Source of the DNA: Dacryopinax spathularia
Lineage: Eukaryota; Basidiomycota; Dacrymycetes; Dacrymycetales; Dacrymycetaceae
Assembly (NCBI GenBank): GCA_037974965.1
Contig: JBBPFI010000002.1
Coordinates: forward strand, 868,001-932,000
DNA length: 64,000 nucleotides
Direction of reading: 5' to 3'
Positions 56,601 through 64,000 of this stretch are shown here, one piece after another (position 1 is the first letter of the stretch; each line of letters opens with the position of its first letter). Both the position numbers and the translations under genes were made by a program. The notes under the pieces are model-generated. The model worked only from the letters and a program-made list of their open reading frames with translations, had not been told where the DNA came from and did no database searches.

Positions 56601-59600
56601 GGCTCGTCAACCGTCCGCCGCTGAATCGCTCGGAATGTGTGGTGCTGGAGGGACTGAATATCGCTTGTAATAGGCTGTTTGGTCCTCAGCCGCGGGCGTC
56701 GACTTATCTTTGTCTGTGGGAACTATCGATCGGGGCTCTAAGGGGCTGCGTGCCGCTTTCGTTCACTTCGTCGATGAACGCTTGTCTGCAAGCGATCACA
56801 TATACCCATTCGGATGTGCCTAATGCACCCGATCCAAGTCTTGATCCTTCCTTCACTGCCGACGGTATGCATTCACTTTCTTGGCCTGGTACTCTATACT
56901 GACATTGGCAACAGTAACGTTTGTCAAGCTCGTCACGGAACCCGTTGAGCTGATATTCCAATGCGGCAAAAGTGCGCTACAAGTCCGACTACCCGAAGGC
57001 CTAATGCTAGACTACACGGACCTGCCCCGCCCCGCATACTCACGTGTAGTCAGCCTCCTAACGTCTTTCTCGGCGCGCACCCTGATTCCGGCCGACACAC
57101 ACCCTGACATCTGGTACGAAACTGCCAACATCGCTGCGAGCGTGCGGGGGGAGTTCTACCTTGCTCCGGAAGGATGGAGGAACAAAGCTGCTGCACAAAC
57201 TCAGTTTGTTAGGGAACAGGATGCCACTACACATAGGGCGTTGTTCGTATATGCGCCGAGTCAAGAAGGGAAGGCCTTCAATGGTAAGATCCACGCATCA
57301 GCAGTGTCCTTCTGGCTCAATGTTACCTAGCATGGCGATCTTACGGAACGTCGTTTCTGACATATCCGCGATCACTGGACGAGGCAGGTGGAGCATGGAC
57401 GAATGCGCGTGCATCTTACGCATACGCATTCGCTTCCTCAGACGACTCTTCGGGTGCATCGGCGGACTTCCTCAGCGTTGGAGGAAGGTACGTAGCGTAA
57501 CGCTTCTTTTCGAACATTTCTCATCAGAAAACAGAACACCCGGACGAGCGAACGCCCGCTTGCCTACTCCGACTGCGACGTATTTCGATGCGCAGGACGC
57601 GCTCGAACGGGATGAGACCAGTTCGGAGGAAACTGATGATGAGGATAGCGATTCCCGGTCTGGCGCCACCAGCGATCATACCGGCTCTCGCAGTGGGCAC
57701 CGACGTAAGCAAAGCGAACTCGCATTCGTCACCTTAACCATTGACCTGTGATTTCAGAGAACTGGCCTCTCGGACAAAGCGGGTTGCATTGCATCCTGAA
57801 GCCATTCAAGATGAAGCGGGATCCTACCGACTCTGTTAACACCTTGCTCCCAATCGAGGTGAGGCTACAAGCTGGACGGCCGTTTTCATACTCACGTTCC
57901 TTTCAGCATTGGGGTCGTTTCCCACCTCTCCTGCCTCGCAACCACTGGTCCAAGGAACAGCTACTGCACACCGTTGACCGTGGTCATCATGAGCTAGCCA
58001 ATACAACCATCGTGCTTGACTTTGAGGAACCTATCGAAGTGCTGCTGACCCCGCATATCACGCAATTCGTGGAAGACTTGTATTCCACAGCGAACATTGC
58101 AGTAGGTTGCTCGGCGAGCCACACCCAAGTGAGACTGACAGCCAGAACAGGTGTGCAGCTCGGACAGGGAAATGGACGTCCTCATGCTGCAGCAGCTCGA
58201 TTTGGCGAAGGCGCGTACTGAGAAATCCTCAACAGCCCTCAGCGTAAACCTACATTCGATAGCAGTCCGAACCCTACAGCTTGGCGCAGTCCCGAATGAG
58301 AAGGAACATCATCATAGCAAGGAGCGGCATAGGCATCGAGAGTACTATGGTCTCTTGCGCCACGTCCTTGTCATTTGCGACATCAGTATCGGCCAGTCGG
58401 CCGCGCTCGTTGCGCTCAACCTGGACGGCCAGCGATTGCAGACCAAAATGTCGCTGGGATGCCCAAGACTCTGCCTTTGGCGCAGTACGAGAAACGATTG
58501 GGCGAAGTCCGCCGCCGACCCCGGCTCGATGGTGTCTCGCCTGTCCTTTCCCATAGAATTTTCTCAGGTCCTCGAATTGTCCACGGACGGCCTGCAAGCG
58601 CTAGCAGGGGCGGCATCTTCCGGGCTTGCCTGCGACTTGGATCTTCTGCCTTGCGTGATCAGCTTCCTCGATATCGGTGCAGAAACTGCAGTTGCTGCAG
58701 CGATTGAGCTGCAGCGCGCAGCAAGCCGCATCGTATCCGTCCGAAGTCATGCAGTCTTACGCACTCAGTCCCGTGCAAGGTTCTTACTGTGGACAGTCTT
58801 GCAGTTTGCAGAAGATCGGAATATTACGACAGACCCGCCATTCCTCAACTTGACCACGTTCCTCGTACAATATGGTCGACCCGGTCAGCGGCGCTCGGAC
58901 AGTGCCTGGAGAATCCTTGCTCATATCCGTCACTGTCTACGACTCATGCCGTCCACCTTGCGCGATCACCTCAACCGGAGTATCAACTCCGAGATTACCT
59001 TGTCGGACTCGCAAACCGAAGCCGCTATGCATCGCGAAGTCATCAGCACCTTGAAGAAATGGCGGACTTGGGAAATCGACCTTGGAAGTCCATCTGTGCA
59101 AACACTGCTTCGGGCTCTATTCCCAGCTGTGGTGCAACCGTCTGAGGCTAGGAAGGATGCAAGCGTGTTCGACCTGCTTCTTAGCGCCAACTTCGCTCGA
59201 CTTGCATGTCAGGGTCTTCGAATTTCCTTGGTAGAGGCGGATCTTCCAGATGACAGCCTGATACTACTTGGGCCGCTGGCAATCAGCGTCCTGTCCGACG
59301 TGCAGGGCTACGAGGAATTCGAATCGAGGCACGCAGAAGACGGCACAGAGTCGTCGGCCCTCATTACACTTAAGGCACTCCGTCTGTATACCGAGCTCAA
59401 GATGGACAGCATTGACGTCCATCTCTCCCCGAATCTCATGACCATCTTCCAGAGGATGCTCCGCACTCGCCGTTTGCTGCCGAGAAGCCCTCGCCTGCCG
59501 ACTTCTCCTAGCCCTGACAACGCGACCTCTTTGCGATTACCAGGAGATGTCAAGCTTGCAATCCTCGACGTGACGACATCTCTGAAGCTGGTGAACATCC

Positions 59601-62600
59601 ATGCTGCGGCACAGAAGGTCACCTTTGACCTCATAGTCCGTCGTCTGACATCCGCATCCACCCTGCGGTTGCAGAAAGAACTGGTCGATGATGTCGCCAT
59701 CTCTGGCAGCATCACCGTCGCTAACGAGGATATTGTGTTCCGAGCGCGGTCTCCACACACTCCTCAGAGAACGGGAGGGAACCACCGCTCCATGGCCTGG
59801 GTCAGCTTGGCCAAATCTTCTCTCTCTGTTGGTTTCAACCGTCCGAATGAAAACGATGCAGCCCGATGTCGCGTCGCATTAGCGTTCAAACGCATTGGGC
59901 TGAGCGTTCCGCACAGTGCTATCCGCCTGTACAGATTCATCGAGGATTGGCAAGCAGAATATATTCCGTGAGTGACAGCACTATACCTTTCCGTCATACT
60001 AAAGCGGCGAATTCTAGGACGTATCACTCCATGATTCGCGGTATCCTAGCTGAGTTGGATCCCGGGGATCCGTCTGATAATGTGGCGCAAGACACGCAAT
60101 CATGGGTGGACTTATCCAGCTTGCAGATTTACTGCCAGATTGCTGTGGAAACTATCGCTATCAATCTTCGAGTGCTGCCGTCGACGTGGTTCTCTTGGGA
60201 GTATCACGGGGCAGTCATTGACCTTCGAACCGTCAAGGAGCTTGAAGCTGCTTTTGGCCTTTCTGGAGGATTGGAATTTGGCCTCCACTTGGGATCGCAA
60301 ACCATTCGCCTTGTTCAGGCAAACGCCTCTTTCAACGAAGGGTTGCCGACATCCGCGCCGATGGTAACCCTCCCACTCCCCTCTTTCGACCTCAACGCGC
60401 GCTACTCCGGCACCATCTTACAATCTGCTGCAGTGGTTGGCCGCTTCTCCATACGGCTCAATGCGCAAGTCATGGATGATGTGCTGGTCATCCCAAGCAA
60501 ATTCAGTAAGGATGTAAATGAGATCTTGGATGTTATCTCGGAGACAAGGAAGAAGAGAGCTCGAAGAGAACGCACATCGCCTACGTCGCCGACACGGAAA
60601 GAGACGCTCGGAAATGGACCTTTCCTGTTCGGAGTGAGCTTGATGATGCAAGGCTTCCAAATCGCTGTAGAAGGCCCCACTTCAACACAGTTCATCGAGG
60701 CGACGAAAGTCGATGGGCGGGTCACGAATCGCACCCTGCGTGGACTCATATGGGAAATATCGGTGACAGACCTAATGCTATCTTTGGCTCACTCAACCAC
60801 GAACGCGGCGGTTGATTCCAAGATCCGGTACCGCTCTGCATACATGGCTGTGGACATAAAAGCCTCCAACACCCCTGAGAAAGGGGCGTTCGGGAAAAAC
60901 GAACCTGGTACAGACTCTTTGGCCGTGGTCGTAACCCGTATACATGCGGTAATGCAGGCGGCGGCGATCGGAGAGCTTGGCGATCTTCTCGATCATTATC
61001 AGGGCGAGATGTTGCTGCGAAAAGAACAACGTGCCGATGAGATCAGGACGATCAAGGCACAAACGCAGCGAGTTCTGCAAACCTTCGAAACGCAAGACCG
61101 CGGGCAATCGACAGAAGCAACAGCATCATGGTTTGGCACCCGCTTTATCTACATTTCAGTCAAGAGCATTGGGGTGTCCTTCCCGCTGACACTTGATGAA
61201 ATTGGGGTGCCGAGCACGGATAGCAATAATGCTCTGCCAGTGTCGCCAGCCTTCCTCTGCAGCATCACTACTATAACCTTCAAGTCCGAGCCGAACAACA
61301 CGGGATCAGCCGAATTGCGGAACTTGAGCTTCTTGTTTGTCCCCAGGTATTCCTCTCCTCCTCCAGCCCGCTTACTAGAGACTAATTGCCTACGGCCGTC
61401 TCAGGTTCAATCAAAGTCATGAGAAGCATTTCGAAGCAGAATCACACGATACTACCCGGAATATTATTCGCTTCCCAGACATGAAAGTGGAGATTCGGTC
61501 TACGATTTCAACCCGTGCAAGGCGAATTCGGCTCCTAGCTTCCATGACCGGTTTCGATCTGGATCTGGATCCGACAATCGCCCTTTACGTCTTCTCTTTG
61601 ATTGACGTGTACCAGCGCGGAAAGGAACGCTTCCAACGCCTCGCTCAGCCGCCTCGCAACCCGGAGTCGCCGCTGCTGCCGAAAGGCGAGGTACTCTTCC
61701 AGAAGCCAAAGCGATCTGCGACTAGCGGCCCAACGCCTGCGGCGGATCTGAAGGCGTCTTTCGAATTCAAGACTGCACGAGTCCGACTGTTTCCCCCAGC
61801 CTCCAAGGACGCGCCACATTCGAATAGATCCATGCGCATTCCCAATAACCGTCGCACGGGTCTGGGCATAAATGGGCTCCCCAGCTCACCTTCCGACAGT
61901 GCCGAGGCCGAGACGTTCATTCTTCCCGGACTCTCGGCATGGTGCGAATATGCCGGTGCTGTTGTTGTCCCAGTTGGAGATACCACGGAAACCCAGCCCG
62001 CGTTGCTGCTACTGAATGCCGTGGTCCACCCAAGCCGAAATGTTCTGAAACCAAGCCTCCTTCCGTTCATTACCGAGTTGGCTCACAACATCGAACATCG
62101 CCTGAAGCGTCTGGCCGTCCCGTCGGTGAGTCCTACAACGACAGTACCTCTTCCAGTTAGTGCGAAGGAATCATCGTCTCTGGGAGTGGACGCGTTAGCC
62201 TCCACGGGTATTGCCTCGATGCAGATCAACTTTAGCCTTCGCATCGACCAGTCGACTCTCGAAATGACATGTCAGCCTCATGTCAATGTCGCCGCAGCTG
62301 TCACGTGGGAAAGCGGGGGATTCCTCCTCACGATGTCCCCAGGTGCAAAGGAGGTGAACTTCGTTGCAAGCATTGCGGGAATCAGTGGCGGGCTCAGGCA
62401 TGGGTACCTGAGCGAAAACTGCTTACACGTCGCTGCGCAAGACCTCGCTGCCAGCGTAGCATTCAAGCCCATGCGCACAGGAAGCACTACCTCCAACGTG
62501 GTAACACTCGTTGTAAATACCCAGGTGACAGGCAGTGTTCGATTTGCGCGCCTTCAAGATCTGCTCTGCTTCAAGGCCGTTTGGCTCGACAGCATCCCTA

Positions 62601-64000
62601 TAATCGAGCCATCTCGTCGAAGTGAACTCCAGACGCCACTGGAAAAGACCGTCGGAGTAGACACCCCATCCCGGCCTCTGATTATGTGCTTGCTGCTTCA
62701 GGTTAGAAACATGCAGTTCGATGCCGACCTTGGCCAGTCTATCACAAGGCTCGATCTCGGGATGGACACTATCACCTTCCGTAGCAGACTGGCACCAGAT
62801 ACTTCAGAAGTCTCCTTCCGCATCGGCGCTATCGATCTGAAGGCAGATCGGACACTGTCGGGTTACGCACATGTCCAGGGAGCGTCCTTCGACACCGTGT
62901 TGCGACACAAGACCTTTGCTGCGGACCAGGAGGAACCGCGGATGTTAGACTTGCGTATCCGCCTAGGGGAGATGGAAGTTGGGTTATCAACGGAATCGAA
63001 GAAGATCTTGCAATACCAGTACGTGATCCAATTCACGGTGAGATTTGGTCGGCTAACAGCACCTGTAGCTCCAATCCCATCCTGGTTCAGGTATACGATG
63101 ACTGGACACTGATGCTGCAGGAAAAGATGCCTTCTGCGACCCAGGAGGTGAAGCTGAACTTTTCCGTGAAGGCCGAATCGCTGGAAGCTGTCGGGACCAT
63201 CCTCACCCTCCCTCGTTTGATTGCACTAGGCAACCGCCTACGAGCGCTCCTCGCTACCCAGCGTGAAGGTGCGGCGCGGGAATCCGAAGCTTTCAGGGCC
63301 ATTCACGCGGCTCGGGTCGATAACCCACTGTCGGACGTGGCCACAGCCATGATTGCTTCGGCAACCTCCAAATTCAAAGACGATGGGGATGGCCGCTCCG
63401 TTATAATTCTCCAGGACATGAAGCTGGAGGCTGGTCGAATCCGCTTGGCAGTGTTCCCTCGAAGCACCTCCGACCAGGACATGGTTCGATTCGAAGCCCG
63501 ATCGGTTTTGGCGGAGCTCAGTCGTAATGCTCTGGAAGACGGTCGCTATCATCGCAAGCTCGACATGCATCTAAGCTCATTTTCCATACAGCGGCTGCAA
63601 CCCAGACCGCTCATGCCCGAAGAGTTCGAAAGCATTACAGCCATACGGTGGTTCGCCCTGCTTCGGTCTGCATCTGAAGCAACCATATTCAATGGTCCGC
63701 CAACCCGCGTATACATGGAGTCGTGGGAGGACTCCAAGAATATGCGTCTGGACTACGACTACGACATGACCTACAATTCTCTCTTCGACAAATCAGCAGA
63801 AGGCACAGTCTTCCTCGCCTTGAACTACGCGTTGCTCAAATGGCTGGGCAACCTGGCACAGAGCTTCCAGGACGAGATGGACAAGGTCCTCCTGAAAGGT
63901 AGCGGAGAGGTCACCGATCTTCCTATCAGTCCTACATCGCCCTCCCGGAGCGACGAGCCTGTCCCTGCTACTCCAGTCGTACTAGGAGTGTCACCGACAA
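53670..64000 (+). CDS. CSF1: Csf1/BLTP1-type bridge-like lipid transfer protein (3' end outside window)
   Basis: Ten exons so far: 53670-54739, 54805-56864, 56915-57283, 57331-57487, 57535-57704, 57758-58101, 58151-59967, 60018-61346, 61405-63018 and 63069 to beyond 64000. This gives at least 3,287 codons. An N-terminal membrane segment (about 24-43) is followed by FRLRYWRSDNAW, GRLFLKDVRYYSRNQAVRVL and HVTWRYWLW, which fit the start of fungal Csf1 proteins. These are ortholog-like to BLTP1/Tweek: very long beta-groove proteins that carry lipids between membranes at contact sites. The acidic, Ser-rich stretch ETSSEETDDEDSDS marks a disordered insertion near residue 1,250. Later segments (RVYMESWEDSKN, DYDYDMTYNSLFDKSAEGT) suggest the end of the gene is near. 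All nine introns are 47-65 bp. Confidence 0.82.

Overview
The window reads as nuclear DNA of a filamentous basidiomycete, most likely an Agaricomycotina plant-biomass degrader. Genes are dense and on both strands. Introns are very short (mostly 46-65 bp) with GTRNGT donors and CTRAY-like branch points. The gene set includes secreted GH5 endoglucanases with CBM1, membrane-anchored multicopper oxidases and GPI-type acid phosphatases. I support 20 protein genes. All exon borders were worked out by hand from reading frame, splice signals and comparison between paralogues. I see no tRNA, rRNA, CRISPR array or recognisable transposon.

Layout. 0.8-5.3 kb: two tandem MFS transporters of the monocarboxylate type (+). 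5.6-8.0 kb: a highly charged coiled-coil protein with a J-like C-terminus resembling NFKBIL1 (-). 8.0-10.8 kb: no convincing gene. 10.9-18.0 kb: three tandem GH5 endoglucanases (+), two with CBM1 and one without. 18.3-29.7 kb (-): an unknown 228-aa protein, a DUF2009/UPF0652 protein with a B-box, a Ser/Pro-rich protein, an eight-exon protein with a TFIIS-N-like C-terminus, and a second protein sharing a small Cys-His motif with the Ser/Pro-rich one. 30.2-33.4 kb: two F-box genes (+). 34.5-42.0 kb (-): a TLC-domain membrane protein and two tandem multicopper oxidases. 43.2-45.7 kb: the nucleoporin Ndc1 (+). 46.4-52.4 kb (-): two GPI-type acid phosphatases with a third F-box paralogue between them. 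53.7 kb to the window end: a large Csf1/BLTP1-type lipid-transfer protein (+), cut by the window edge.

Twelve of the 20 genes belong to five locally duplicated families: MFS x2, GH5 x3, MCO x2, acid phosphatase x2 and F-box x3. Several families act outside the cell on biomass or nutrients (cellulose cleavage, oxidation, phosphate release, uptake). They lie among housekeeping genes and do not form an obvious co-regulated cluster.

The most interesting signals come from comparing paralogues. The two multicopper oxidases have completely non-overlapping intron sets. The MFS pair shows 3'-biased intron loss. The GH5 set has 9-bp micro-exons, a shifted intron and an apparent GC-AG intron. All three F-box genes carry GTCACGTG 102-112 bp upstream of their ATG. 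Two neighbouring unknown genes share a Cx4Cx4CPxH motif.
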